Assembly (NCBI GenBank): GCA_963744275.1
Contig: CAVUSX010000017.1
Coordinates: 62,001 to 126,000 of the forward strand
Length of the DNA: 64,000 bases
DNA from: VAZQ01 sp963744275
Lineage (GTDB): Bacteria > Pseudomonadota > Alphaproteobacteria > Rhizobiales > Xanthobacteraceae
Direction: 5' to 3'
Of the stretch, positions 44,237 to 54,029 are shown piece by piece (the first letter of the stretch is position 1; each line of letters starts with the position of its first letter). Made by a program: the position numbers and the translations under genes. The notes under the pieces are model-generated. The model saw only the letters and a program-made list of their open reading frames with translations. It ran no database searches and was not told the origin of the DNA.

Positions 44237-45334
44237 TCATTCTTCCGGCAGCACCAGGCAGGCATCCGGCTTGGCCCGCAACGTCACGGCTCGGCCTGGC
44301 GTCAGGTCGGCGTCGCGATCGAGCAGGCACGCAATATTGGTTTCCCCGCACTTGAGCTCGGCCTCGACCGCCGCGCCCGCGAAGGCCGCGAACGTCATCC
44401 GTCCCTCGATCGTGTTGACCGCGTCGGCCGCGGCTCGCGCGGGTCGAGAGGTCCTCCGGCCGAATGCTCACCACCACCTTGGCGCCGGGCCGCAAGCTCC
44501 CGGTCGGATCCACGCCGAGAAGGGGGCCCAGCGCGGTCGTCACCGCGAGCGCGCCGGCGGCGGCGTCCACCGCGGCGACGGTTCCGGCGATGAGATTGGT
44601 GGCGCCGAGGAATTGCGCCGTGAAGACATGGCGGGGACGGCGATAGATATCGACCGGACGGCCGCGCTCGACGATGTGCCCGTCCTTCATCACGATGATC
44701 AGGTCCGATATGGCGAGCGCCTCGGCCTGATCGTGGGTGACGTAGATCGAGGTGAGGCCGCTCTCGCGCTGGATGCGCCGCAGCTCGTTGCGCATCTCGA
44801 TCCGCAGCTTGGCGTCGAGATTGCTCAGCGGCTCGTCGAACAGCAGCGCCTGCGGGTGCCCCACCATGGCGCGCGCGATGGCGACGCGCTGCTGCTGGCC
44901 GCCCGAAAGCCGCGGCGCCGGCCGCTCCGCGAAGCCGTCGAGCTGCACCAAGGCGAGCGCCTCCATGGCGAGCTTCTTGCGCTCGGCCCTGCCGATACCG
45001 CGCCCCTCGAGCGCGTAGGCGACGTTCTCCAGCACCGTCATGTGCGGCCAGATCGCATAGGACTGGAACACCATGCCGAGATTGCGCCGCTGCGGCGGCA
45101 CGAAGATGCCCGCTTCGGCGTCCGCCATGGTCCGCCCGCCGATGACGATGCGCCCTTCGCTCGGGACGCTCGAGCCCGGCCAGGCAGCGCAGTGTCGTGG
45201 TCTTGCCGCAGCCCGAGGGCCCGAGCAGCGTCGCCATCTCGCCGGCCTTGATCTCGAAACTCGATGCCGGCGACGGCCGCGATCCCTCGGCCGTTCGCCG
45301 CGAAAGACTTGGCCAAGCCCTCGACCGCGATCAT
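44237..45334 (-). CDS. ABC transporter ATPase, ferric/polyamine importer type (frame breaks)
   Basis: About 365 residues from MIAVEGLAKSFAANGRGIAA. Corrections near 45258 (extra T in GAGTTTCGAG), 45180 (extra C in CGTCCC) and about 44445 restore one frame. It then has Walker A LLGPSGCGKTTTLRCLAG, LGMVFQSYAIWPHMTVLENV, signature RLSGGQQQRVAIARAM, Walker B ALLFDEPLSNLDAKLR, VTHDQAEALAISD, and a C-terminal TOBE-like domain ending RAKPDACLVLPEE. This is the CUT1/FbpC/PotA layout. It works with the permease and receptor encoded directly upstream. Confidence 0.82.
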
Positions 45335-47076
45335 CGCGAGCTGCTCCTGCACGCCGAACCTCCGGCTGATCGAATGGGCGGCGGCGCTGAGCGCCATCAG
45401 CACGATGAACATCACCACCCGAACGCGCCGAGCAGCAGGAACGAGCCTTCCTCCCAGAGATCGAAGATGACCACCGCCGCGGTGCGGTTCTGCGAGCGCG
45501 CCAGCATGAGCGCGACGGTGAGCTCGCGGTAGGCGTGCACCATGACCCAGAACCAGGCCGCGAGCAGCCCGGGCTTGAGCAGCGGCAGCATGACCTTGAA
45601 GAAGTTGCGCGCCCACGAAACCCCGGCGACCTCCGCCGCTTCATCGAGCTCGGGGTGGATCTGCATCATCGAGGCCGAGACGAAGCGCAGCGCCACCGGC
45701 ATGTATTTGGTCAGATAGGCGAGCCCGATGATGAGCAGCGTGCCGATGATCGGCAGCGGGACGATGAGATAGAACCAGAAGAAGGTGGCGCCCAGCACCA
45801 CGCTCGGAATGGCGATCGGCGCGAAGCCGAGAATGTCGAGGAGGCGGCGGCCGCGCATCTTGGTCTTCTGCACGAAATAGCCGATCAGCGCGACCACCAG
45901 GACGACCGCCGTGGCGACGCTCGGATCCAGGATCGTGCTGTTGATCATCGGCACGACGCGTCTTGCTGTTGTGGAAAAGCGTCCAGTAATTGTCGAGCGA
46001 CATGCTGGCGAAGGCGGCCGCGCTCGGGGCCTGATAGAACGGCAAGTAGCGACGCGTAAAGCATCATCAGGAACGGCACGCCGGTGATCAGGAAAACCAG
46101 GATGAGGGCGATGGCGCAGGTCAAATAGCGCCAGGCCCGAGATCGATGCGGCGCGGGCGGAAGTCCTTGCCGGTGATCGTGTGGTAGCGCTCGCCATGGC
46201 CGATGAGGCGGAAGTAGACGATGAGCAGCGCCATCGCGACCGCGAGCAGGGCCATCGCATAGGTGCTCGACAGCCCCCAGTCGACCGGGGTGCGCGAGGT
46301 GTCGTAGAAAATCTCGGTGCGTGTAGACGCGCACGCCGGCGCGCGTTCCCATCAGGAGCGGGACCTCGAAGCTCTCGATCGTGGTCAGGAACAGGAGCAG
46401 CAGCGCGGCGGCCACCGCCGGCAGCGCGAGCGGCAGCGAGATGCGCCGCAGCGTGCGCCAATTGCCGGCGCCGGTCATGCTGGAGGCTTCCTCGAGCCGC
46501 GGGTCCATGGCCTGCAAAGGCCGCGGCGAGCAGCAGATAGACCAGCGGCACCAGCTCCAGCGACTGCACCCAGACCATGCCCCAGAAGCTGTAGACGTTG
46601 ACCGGGTTGCGGAGCCCGGTGAGCCGCAACATCATCTGGTTGAACAGGCCGATATTGGGGCTGGCGACCAGGATCCAGGAAATGGCGATGAGGATGCCCG
46701 GGATGACGACGCGCCCGATCAGCATGAACCCGAGCAAGCCGGCGAGCGGGGTATTGGTGCGCGCCAGCACCCATGCCACGAAGGCCCCGATCACGAAGGC
46801 CAGGAGCGTCGAGGCGAGCGCGAAGCTCAAGGTACTCTGGCTGGTGCGCCAGAAGGCCGCGCTGCCGTAGGCGCGCAGATAGTTGGCGAAGGTGAAGGAG
46901 AGGCTGAGGAAATCGGGCTCGCCGGGCCGCGCCAGCTTGAGGCTGGTCCAGATGATCATCACGAATGGCACGACCACCTGATAGGCGAGGAGCGCGATCA
47001 GGAGCGCGAGCGCCACCTGCTTCCAGCCGAAGCGGCCTTGCATCCCCACATCTTGCGACGGAAGCCCCACCGCCAT
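45331..47076 (-). CDS. ABC transporter permease, FbpB-type double-domain (several frame breaks)
   Basis: About 580 residues. The first half (WKQVALALLIALLAYQVVVP, GRVVIPGILIAISWILVASP) and last half (VVALIGYFVQKTKMRGRRLL, GYFVQ..., LDEAAEVAGVSWARNFFKVM) each carry about six membrane helices and an EAA loop, as in FbpB/ThiP-like fused permeases. The middle is broken into different frames (RLEEASSMTGAGNWRTLRRI at about 46500, and others near 46320, 46140 and 45960). The end is uncertain; the apparent stop near 45412 is probably another break, and a TGA overlapping the ATPase start at 45334 is more natural. It follows the receptor gene closely. Confidence 0.72.
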
Positions 47077-47080
47077 GCTT

Positions 47081-48156
47081 TCAATGCCGCTTGGCCACGT
47101 ATTGGTTCCAGTAGCCCATCAGCCGCGCCATGACGTCGGGCGGCGCATCCACATAGGTGACGATCTTCGTGCTGTCGGGAAAGAACGGATGCTTGAGGGC
47201 GACCGGTCCGCGCAGCAGGTGCGCCACATAGGCCTGGCTTTCCGGCGTCAGCGACCAATCGGCCCACAGCGCGGCCGCGTAGGGATGCAGCGCATTCTTG
47301 TTGATGGCGGCGACGCCGGCGAAGCCGAATACCGGCGCCGAATAGGCGATCGCGTAAGGGGCCGAGGGGTTCCGTCGCTGGATGATGATGCCCTGATAGA
47401 GATAGTTGTCGCCCTGCACCATGTGGTCGCCGGCCAGCATCAGCTCCATGCGCTGGGCATGGCCGCGCTGGATGATGGGATCGTTGGCGCCGATGCATTT
47501 GAGGAGCTGCTCGGCGCCTTGCTCGCCGAGCATGGCATAGAGGCCGGCGAGGTAGCGGTCCTCGGCCGGGTCGAAGGATACGCTGCCCTTGAAGAACGGA
47601 TTGCACAGGTCGTTCCATCCGGTCGGGGCCTTGTCCTTGGGCACCAGGCTCGAATTGTAGGAGATGCCGTGCTCGCTCCAGTACCAGGGCGTCCAGCGTC
47701 CCTGCGGGTCGATGAAGCCGTGGTAGGGCGGCAGGATGGCGGCGGTGGCGGGGCTCACAAAGCGGGCCAGCATGTCCTTGTCGCGCAGCGCGGTCAGGTC
47801 CGGCAGCGCGACATTGATGACGTCGGTGAGGTGGCGGCCGGCGGTCTCCTCGGTGTAGAGCCGCTCGGTCGCGTCCTGCGAGCCGATGTCGCCCTCGAGC
47901 TCGATCCGAGGAACGGATAGCGCCGGTGAAACAGCTCGACGTGATCGCTGGCGAGATTGCCGCGCATGGTATGGATGATGACGAGCTTGCCCTCGGCGCG
48001 GGCGCCATCCTCCATGCGCTTGCTGCGCTCGGCGGGAGGCAGCGCGGCGAGATCGGCGTAAATCTTCTCGGCCACGGAGTTCTGGGCAACCGCCGCGGGC
48101 GGAGCGCAACTTGCCGCCGCCAGCGCCGCGAGCAAATACATCTGCGAGCGTTTCAT
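47081..48156 (-). CDS. ABC transporter extracellular solute-binding protein, ferric/polyamine type (frame break)
   Basis: About 357 residues after correcting a break near 47910. A signal peptide (MKRSQMYLLAALAAASCAPP, with Cys that could be a lipobox) is followed by ADLAALPPAERSKRMEDGAR, IIHTMRGNLASDHVELFHRR, then INVALPDLTALRDKDMLARF, WTPWYWSEHGISYNSSLVP, FDPAEDRYLAGLYAMLGEQG and WADWSLTPESQAYVAHLLRG. This is the FbpA/iron(III) and 2-aminoethylphosphonate-type extracellular receptor class. The ligand may be an organic anion or the substrate of the surrounding catabolic genes. It is the first gene of the importer set. Confidence 0.8.
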
Positions 48157-48176
48157 CTCGTTAGTCACCCAATGCC

Positions 48177-48281
48177 GTAGGATGGGTTGAGCTCTTGCGA
48201 AACCCATCAGCTAAGGTCGATGGGTTTCGCATAGCCCGCGAAGACGGGCGTGAACGCCCTCGTGAGCTCAACCCATCCTAC
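48177..48281. repeat. Palindromic interspersed element, GTAGGATGGGT type (copy 3, 105 bp)
   Basis: Ends are GTAGGATGGGTTGAGCTC and GAGCTCAACCCATCCTAC. The inside has TTGCGAAACCCATCAGC, GATGGGTTTCGCATAGCC and CGCGAAGACGGGCGTGAACG, clearly the same family as 30091-30255. It lies between the deacetylase copy 2 stop (48285) and the receptor start (48156). Confidence 0.8.
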
Positions 48282-48284
48282 AGT

Positions 48285-49157
48285 CTAGTCCAGCGGACGG
48301 TAAGGCTCCGCCGGCAGGTTCGAGGCCAACAGATGGTCGGCGACCTCGCGGCGCAGCGGGATCCAGACCTCGTCCTGGTATTGCTTCGCATAGCGCACCA
48401 TCTGCTCGAAGGCGACCGCGATGTTCGGGCGCCCGCCCAGCTCGGCGTGGACGATGACGTCCATGGCGCCGGGGCGGCCGCGCAGCGCCTCCTGATAGAT
48501 GAAATCGAACGAGGTCTTGAAACCTTCGAAAAAGGTCGTGGCATTGCCGAGCCCGCCCGACCAGGCCCGCCAATCGTTGGCATAGTTGAGCTTGGGAATG
48601 ACCGCGATGCGTTTGCCGTTCACCTCGGCGAGGTAAGGCACGTCGTCGTCGAAGGCATCGCCGAACCAGCGGTAGCCTTCGTCCGCCAGGATGCCCAGCG
48701 TCTCGGGCGTGTGCAGGTTGCCTTGCCCGGCCCAGCCCACCGGGCGGGTGCCGACGCAGGCCTCGATCACGCGCGAGCAGTTGCGCACCTCTTCGCGCTG
48801 CTGATCGGGCGAAAGATCGGTCATGTGATAGTCGTTGGTCATGCCATGACTGGCGATCTCGTGGCCGGCGCGGTGCAGGGCTTGAATCGTTTCAGGCCAT
48901 TTCTCCACCGCCAGCCCGTTCGCCCCGATGGTGGCTAGAATGCCGTTGCGATCGAACACCTCCATCAGCCGCCAGATGCCGACCGCGCCGCCGTAATTGG
49001 CATGCGACAGCGAGGCGACATTGGGCTTTATCTTCGAGCTTTGCTTGAAGCGTCCGCTTTCGCGAAACGCCTCATAGGCGACCCGGAACGTGCAGCAGAT
49101 CAGCTTGCCGTCCGGCCAGGTCAATCTGGGTTCCGGCCATTGCATGCCGCGATGCAT
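48285..49157 (-). CDS. NodB-fold polysaccharide deacetylase, PuuE-like (copy 2)
   Basis: A 290-residue protein from MHRGMQWPEPRLTWPDGKLI, chosen because GGAGAGGAGG precedes it. It matches copy 1 in order: VASLSHANYGGAVGIWRLME, HEIASHGMTNDYHMTDLSPD, PVGWAGQGNLHTPETLGILA, FGDAFDDDVPYLAEV and NDWRAWSGGLGN. As in copy 1, no signal peptide. The glycine-glutamine GQGN replaces GGHH of copy 1, a difference at a position next to the active site that suggests divergent substrates. It starts the minus-strand ABC/hydrolase block and is divergent from the PQQ dehydrogenase gene. Confidence 0.85.
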   Translation of the reverse strand: MHRGMQWPEPRLTWPDGKLICCTFRVAYEAFRESGRFKQSSKIKPNVASLSHANYGGAVGIWRLMEVFDRNGILATIGANGLAVEKWPETIQALHRAGHEIASHGMTNDYHMTDLSPDQQREEVRNCSRVIEACVGTRPVGWAGQGNLHTPETLGILADEGYRWFGDAFDDDVPYLAEVNGKRIAVIPKLNYANDWRAWSGGLGNATTFFEGFKTSFDFIYQEALRGRPGAMDVIVHAELGGRPNIAVAFEQMVRYAKQYQDEVWIPLRREVADHLLASNLPAEPYRPLD

Positions 49158-49331
49158 CGGCGCCTCCTCTCCGGCCGGCACTGCGTTTCAAGGCTGGCTC
49201 GGCGGTTCCGTCTTCCTGGCATGCATCGACTGTTTTTCCAAGGGCGCTTGCGGGCGGCCACGCATTTGCAAGCCACGCCGTCTGTGGCATCCTTTCGCGA
49301 ACGAACGAAGAATTGCTCGGGGAGGAGACCC

Positions 49332-51482
49332 ATGCGCGGGATTTGCTGGCGCCGCATTTGCCTGCGGTTCGGCTTGCTCGCCGGCTTGGCCGGCGCTTCG
49401 GCGCTCGCGTGTGCGCAAAGCGCGCCCGATCTGCGTGCGCCCCCCGGCGCGGAATGGCCCGCCATCGGGGGCGATTGGAGCAATTCGCGTTATTCCACGC
49501 TCACCCAAATCAATCGCGACAATGTGAGGAATCTCAAAGGCGCCTGGGTGGCGCATCTGGGCTCGGGCCTGGGGCCCAAATACTCGCTGGAGGGCACGCC
49601 GGTGATGCAGGGCGGCGTCCTCTACGTGTCGACCGGGAACGACGATGTCTCTGCCTTCGATGCCAAGACCGGCGCGCTGATCTGGGAGCATCGATCCGGA
49701 ATCGATCAGAACATCACCACGGTCTGCTGCGGCTGGGACAATCGCGGCGTCGCGGTGGCGGACGGCAAGGTGTTCATCGGCTATCTGGACGGCAGCTTCG
49801 TGGCGCTCGATGCCAAGACCGGCGAGCTCATCTGGCAGACGCAGGTTGGGCGATGGCAGGACGGCTACACCATCACCAGCGCGCCGCTCTATTACAACGG
49901 CGTCATCTATACCGGCATCTCGGGCGGCGACCGCGAGGCGCGCGGCAAGCTCACGGCGCTCGACGCCAAGAGCGGCAAGGAGCTCTGGCACTGGTGGACG
50001 GTGCCGGGACCGGGCGAGCGCGGCAGCGACACCTGGCCGGCGCCCACCGATCCGGATCCGCTCCGCGCCAGTGCCTATCTGCACGGCGGCGCCAATATCT
50101 GGAACACGCCGGCGGTCGATCCCGAGCTCGGCCTCATCTATTTCTCCACCGGCAATCCGGGCCCGACCGCCGGCGGCATCGGCCGCAACCGGCCGGGCGA
50201 CAACCTGTTCAGCTCATCCATCGTGGCGCTGCATCTCGATGGCACCTATGCGTGGCACTTCCAGGAGGTGCACCATGACCTCTGGGATTTCGACGCCCCG
50301 AGCCCGGTGATCCTGTTCGAGCAGAGCTACGACGGCGTGCAACGCAAGGGCATCGCCCAGGCCGGCAAGACCGGCTGGCTCTACATGCTCGATCGCACCA
50401 ACGGCAAGCCGCTGATCGGCATCGCGGAGAAACCGGTCGAGACCGACGCGCGGCTGTTCTCGGCGCCGACCCAGCCCTATCCGGTCGGGGACGCCGTCAT
50501 GCCGCAATGTCCGCAGCCGCTGCCCGGCTGGGTCACCAAGTGCATTTTCGGCACCATCTACGACATGCCGCTGTTGATGTCGCCGGGCGGCAATGGCGGC
50601 GTGAACTGGTCGCCGATGGCCTATAGTCCGCGCACCGGCTATTTCTACGCGACCGCCGCCGATCGTCCGCAGAGCCGCATCGCGCAAGGCACCGGCAAGA
50701 CGGTCGGGCCGGCGCTCGGGGCCAAATACGGCGGCACGCTGACGGCGGTCGATTCCCGCACCAACAAGATCGCCTGGCAGAAGCGCATGCCGTATTCGAT
50801 CGGGCAGGGCAGCGGCTCGTTGGTGACGGCGAGCGATCTTTTGTTCCACGGCGAGCCCGACGGCAATTTCCAGGCCTATGACGCCAGGACCGGCGAGCTC
50901 ATGTGGCAATGGCAGACCGGCGCGGGCGCCGATGCGCCGGCCATCACCTATGAGATCGACGGCACCCAATATGTGGCCATCATGGCCGGCGGCGTCTCGA
51001 TCCAGACCACCTCGGCCAACGGCGATATGCTCTGGGTGTTCTCGCTCGAGGGCTCGCCCGGCGACCGGCTGCGGCCGTTCCCGCCGCCCAAGCCGCCGGA
51101 CAGCGTGGTCGGCTTCGCCGGCCCGGTTGTCCAGACCAGCAGCGTCAAGTTCGAGGACTATCGCTTCAATCCCGCCCGCATTACGGTTGCGACCGGCACC
51201 AAGGTGACGTTCAGCAATGCCGGCACGCAGGCGCACAATGCCGCCTCCTCCGACGGCGAGGGCTGGGACACCGGGCTGCTGGCGCGCGGAGAGACCGCGA
51301 CCGTGACCTTCAACCGGCCTGGAACCTATTCCTTCGCATGCACGCCCCATCCCTCCATGATCGGTCAGATCATCGTGACCGGACCGGCGCTGGCTCTGGC
51401 GCCCGCGACCGTGGTGGAGGGTCCCGCCGCCAAATCGACCGGAGCGCCGACCCCGATGCCCGCCGACCACGGGGCGCATTGA
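49332..51482 (+). CDS. PQQ-dependent dehydrogenase fused to a C-terminal cupredoxin
   Basis: A 716-residue protein from the ATG at 49332 (GGGGAGGAGACCC upstream), with a signal peptide ending ACAQSAP. Residues about 30-590 are an eight-bladed quinoprotein alcohol dehydrogenase with repeated W-motif blades (AFDAKTGALIWEHR, LDAKTGELIWQTQ, LDAKSGKELWHWW), a vicinal TVCCGWDNRG disulfide and DLWDFDAPSP near the active site. Residues about 605-690 form a type-1 copper domain with His635, Cys670, His673 and Met676 (QAHNA; FACTPHPSM). No heme c motif CxxCH is seen, so copper may replace the cytochrome as electron acceptor. It is transcribed divergently from the deacetylase and followed by an ABC importer. 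Confidence 0.88.
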   Translation: MRGICWRRICLRFGLLAGLAGASALACAQSAPDLRAPPGAEWPAIGGDWSNSRYSTLTQINRDNVRNLKGAWVAHLGSGLGPKYSLEGTPVMQGGVLYVSTGNDDVSAFDAKTGALIWEHRSGIDQNITTVCCGWDNRGVAVADGKVFIGYLDGSFVALDAKTGELIWQTQVGRWQDGYTITSAPLYYNGVIYTGISGGDREARGKLTALDAKSGKELWHWWTVPGPGERGSDTWPAPTDPDPLRASAYLHGGANIWNTPAVDPELGLIYFSTGNPGPTAGGIGRNRPGDNLFSSSIVALHLDGTYAWHFQEVHHDLWDFDAPSPVILFEQSYDGVQRKGIAQAGKTGWLYMLDRTNGKPLIGIAEKPVETDARLFSAPTQPYPVGDAVMPQCPQPLPGWVTKCIFGTIYDMPLLMSPGGNGGVNWSPMAYSPRTGYFYATAADRPQSRIAQGTGKTVGPALGAKYGGTLTAVDSRTNKIAWQKRMPYSIGQGSGSLVTASDLLFHGEPDGNFQAYDARTGELMWQWQTGAGADAPAITYEIDGTQYVAIMAGGVSIQTTSANGDMLWVFSLEGSPGDRLRPFPPPKPPDSVVGFAGPVVQTSSVKFEDYRFNPARITVATGTKVTFSNAGTQAHNAASSDGEGWDTGLLARGETATVTFNRPGTYSFACTPHPSMIGQIIVTGPALALAPATVVEGPAAKSTGAPTPMPADHGAH

Positions 51483-51523
51483 TCGACCCGCATCGCAACA
51501 ATGTAAGCTTGGATTAAAGCCGA

Positions 51524-52516
51524 ATGGTTCACCCCGCACGCACGCTGGCGGTCGCGGTCGCGGCCCTGATCGCCGCCGGCGCCACGGTCCCTTCGGGCGC
51601 CAGCGCCGCCGATCGCATCCGCCTGGTGGCGCAGCGCACCGGATCGCTGGCCTGGGAGCTCGACGTCATCAAGGCGCACGGGCTCGACCGGAAGGCCAAC
51701 CTCGACATCGAGACGCTGGAGCTCGCCAGCACCGAGGCCGGCAAGATCGCGCTCCAGGGCGGCGCGGCCGACGTCATCGTGTCGGACTGGACCTGGGTGG
51801 CGCGCGAACGCGCCTTGGGGAACGGGCTCGTCTACTACCCGTATTTGAGCACGCTCGGGGCCGTGATGACGCCGGCGCAATCGCCCATCCGGGACATCGC
51901 CGATCTCAAGGGCCGAAAGCTCGCGGTTGCGGGCGGGCCGATCGACAAGAGCTGGCTGTTGCTGCGCGCCTTGGGGCTGCGCTCCGGTCTCGATCTCAAG
52001 ACCCAATCCACGATCGTCTACGGGGCGCCGCCCCTGCTTTCGCAGAAGGCTCTGCAGGGCGAGACCGACGCGACCCTGACGTTCTGGAACTTCTGCGCCG
52101 ATCTCGAAGCCCAGGGCCAAAAGCGCGCCATCCCGATGGAGGATGTGCTGCACCGGCTCGGCGCCAATGGGCCGGTGGCGCTGCTGGGCTATGTGTTCGA
52201 CGGCGCCTGGGCGGCGCGCAACCGCTCGGCGCTCGACCGTTTCCTCGAGGCCTCGCGCCAGGCCAAGGACATCCTGGCCGCGTCCGATACCGAATGGCAG
52301 CGGCTGGCCCCGCGCATCGGCGTGAGCGATCCCGCCACGCTCGCGCTCTACCGCCAGCGCTACAGCGAGGGCATTCCGCGCCGGCCCATCGATGCCGAGG
52401 CGGCCGATGCGCGCGCGCTCTACAAGATCCTGGCCGATATCGGCGGCGTCGACCTGGTCGGTCCGGGGGAGGGGCTCGATGCCGGAAGCTTCTATCGGCG
52501 GGCGGCGGGGGATTAG
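51524..52516 (+). CDS. NMT1/SsuA-type ABC solute-binding protein
   Basis: A 330-residue exported protein (signal ending PSGASAADR). Marks are IRLVAQRTGSLAWELDVIKA, HGLDRKANLDIETLELASTE, GGAADVIVSDWTWVAR and LKGRKLAVAGGPIDKSWLLL, typical of the nitrate/sulfonate/taurine/aromatic-type receptor family. It is followed by permease and ATPase genes in the same direction, so a complete importer is present. The position after a PQQ dehydrogenase suggests uptake of a related substrate or cofactor, not proven. Confidence 0.85.
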   Translation: MVHPARTLAVAVAALIAAGATVPSGASAADRIRLVAQRTGSLAWELDVIKAHGLDRKANLDIETLELASTEAGKIALQGGAADVIVSDWTWVARERALGNGLVYYPYLSTLGAVMTPAQSPIRDIADLKGRKLAVAGGPIDKSWLLLRALGLRSGLDLKTQSTIVYGAPPLLSQKALQGETDATLTFWNFCADLEAQGQKRAIPMEDVLHRLGANGPVALLGYVFDGAWAARNRSALDRFLEASRQAKDILAASDTEWQRLAPRIGVSDPATLALYRQRYSEGIPRRPIDAEAADARALYKILADIGGVDLVGPGEGLDAGSFYRRAAGD

Positions 52517-52519
52517 AGG

Positions 52520-53260
52520 GTGGCGCTGAGGCTCATCTCGCTCGGGCTGCTGCTCGCGGCCTGGTCCGTCGGCTCGCATTTCGCGGGGCCGCGCCTGCTG
52601 CCGGACCCGCAGGCGGTGGCGCTCGCCATCGTGGCGGAGGCGCGCTCGGGAGCGCTCGCCTTCAATCTCGGGGTGACGCTCGCCCGGGTCGCGGCCTCCT
52701 TCCTCATCGCCATGGCGCTCGGCACCGTGCTCGGCCTCTTGATGGGCCGTTATCGCAGCGTGGACCGGCTCGGCGATCCCTGGCTGGTTGCGCTCCTCAA
52801 CCTGCCGGCTTTGGTAATTATTGTCCTCGCCTATATCTGGGCGGGCCTCACCGAAAGCGCCGCGATCGCCGCGGTGGCGCTCAACAAGCTGCCGATCGCC
52901 ATCGTCACGGTGCGGGAAGGCGCGCGCTCGCTCGATGCCGGGCTCGACGAGATGGCGCAGGTGTTCCGCATGGGGCCGTGGGTGCGGTTGCGGCACGTGG
53001 TTTTCCCCCAGCTCGCGCCCTACCTTGCGGCCGCGGCCCGCTCCGGGCTATCGCTGGTGTGGAAGATCGTCCTCGTCGTCGAATTGCTGGGCCGGCCCAA
53101 CGGGGTCGGGTTCGAGATCGGGATCGCGTTCCAGCTGTTCGATGTCACGCGCCTCCTGGCCTATGCCGTCGCCTTCGTCGCCGTCATGCTGGTGATCGAA
53201 ACATTCCTGGTGCAGCCGCTTGAACGACATGTCTCCCGCTGGCGTCCCAAGACGGCCTGA
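52520..53260 (+). CDS. ABC transporter permease (SsuC/TauC-like)
   Basis: A 246-residue inner-membrane protein from the GTG at 52520, three bases after the preceding stop. It has about six hydrophobic segments and the EAA loop DEMAQVFRMGPWVRLRHVVF followed by PQLAPYLAAAARSGLSLVWK, as in SsuC/TauC permeases. It works with the receptor upstream and the ATPase that overlaps its 3' end. Confidence 0.88.
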   Translation: MALRLISLGLLLAAWSVGSHFAGPRLLPDPQAVALAIVAEARSGALAFNLGVTLARVAASFLIAMALGTVLGLLMGRYRSVDRLGDPWLVALLNLPALVIIVLAYIWAGLTESAAIAAVALNKLPIAIVTVREGARSLDAGLDEMAQVFRMGPWVRLRHVVFPQLAPYLAAAARSGLSLVWKIVLVVELLGRPNGVGFEIGIAFQLFDVTRLLAYAVAFVAVMLVIETFLVQPLERHVSRWRPKTA

Positions 53261-53957
53261 AGACGGACGGCTCGAGGTCTGCATCGAGCAGAAGTTCTAT
53301 CGCGCCGCTTCCGGCGACAATCTGCATGTGCTGGGGGAGCTCGGCTTTACCCTGGCCAACGGCGAGGTCGCCGCGCTGGTCGGCCCCTCGGGCTGCGGCA
53401 AGACGACGCTGTTGCGCATCATCGCCGGCCTCGACCGCGACTACCAAGGCACCGTCCGGCTGCCGGCGCATTGCCGGCTCGGCATGGTGTTCCAGGAGCC
53501 GCGCCTGTTGCCGTGGCGCTCCGTGGAGGCGAACGTGCGGCTGGCGGCGCCGGAGGCGACCGACGCCACGCTCGATGCGCTGTTCCAGACGCTCGGCCTC
53601 GCCGCCCACCGCGGCCACTATCCGGGCGAGCTGTCGCTCGGGCTGGCGCGCCGGGTCGCGCTGGCGCGCGCCTTTGCGGTCGCGCCCGATCTCCTGGTTC
53701 TCGACGAGCCCTTCGTCTCCCTCGACGCGGCGCTGGCGGAGCGCCTGCGCTCCGAGCTGGTCGAGCTCGTCACCCGCCGTCCGGTCACCACCTTGCTGGT
53801 GACGCACGACGTCGAGGAAGCCATCGGGCTCGCCGATCGGCTCTTGGTGATGTCCGCAAGCCCGGCCCGGATCGTGGCGGCCGTTCCGGTCGCGCGTCCG
53901 CGCGGCAACCACTCGGCCGAAGAGATTGCGGCGATCCGCAGCGCGATTGCGCTGTAG
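53229..53957 (+). CDS. ABC transporter ATPase (SsuB/TauB-like)
   Basis: A 242-residue ATPase; the ATG at 53229 is preferred, with TTG at 53220 possible, overlapping the permease gene by about 32 bases. Walker A is GPSGCGKTTLLRIIAGLDRD, Walker B LLVLDEPFVSLDAALAERLR and the switch is VTHDVEEAIGLADRLLVM. The signature loop reads LSLGLARRVALARAF instead of LSGGQxxR, an unusual change of the third and fourth positions. This completes the receptor-permease-ATPase importer. Confidence 0.88.
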   Translation: MSPAGVPRRPEDGRLEVCIEQKFYRAASGDNLHVLGELGFTLANGEVAALVGPSGCGKTTLLRIIAGLDRDYQGTVRLPAHCRLGMVFQEPRLLPWRSVEANVRLAAPEATDATLDALFQTLGLAAHRGHYPGELSLGLARRVALARAFAVAPDLLVLDEPFVSLDAALAERLRSELVELVTRRPVTTLLVTHDVEEAIGLADRLLVMSASPARIVAAVPVARPRGNHSAEEIAAIRSAIAL

Positions 53958-54029
53958 GGGCGCAGGGGCAGACGCGCACCGAGTGGCAGAGGGGCAAACG
54001 CGTACCGGCCGTGACGACGTGTTGGAGCC

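Noticed and set aside
45038..45616. Apparent permease-ATPase fusion
   Set aside because: In one frame the permease end reads straight into the ATPase, but frame breaks flank the junction and an ATGA-type overlap is far more likely than a real fusion.
51365..52996. Minus-strand open frame of 543 codons opposite the NMT1-type importer
   Set aside because: Antisense shadow of the receptor and permease; no domain, no ribosome-binding site.
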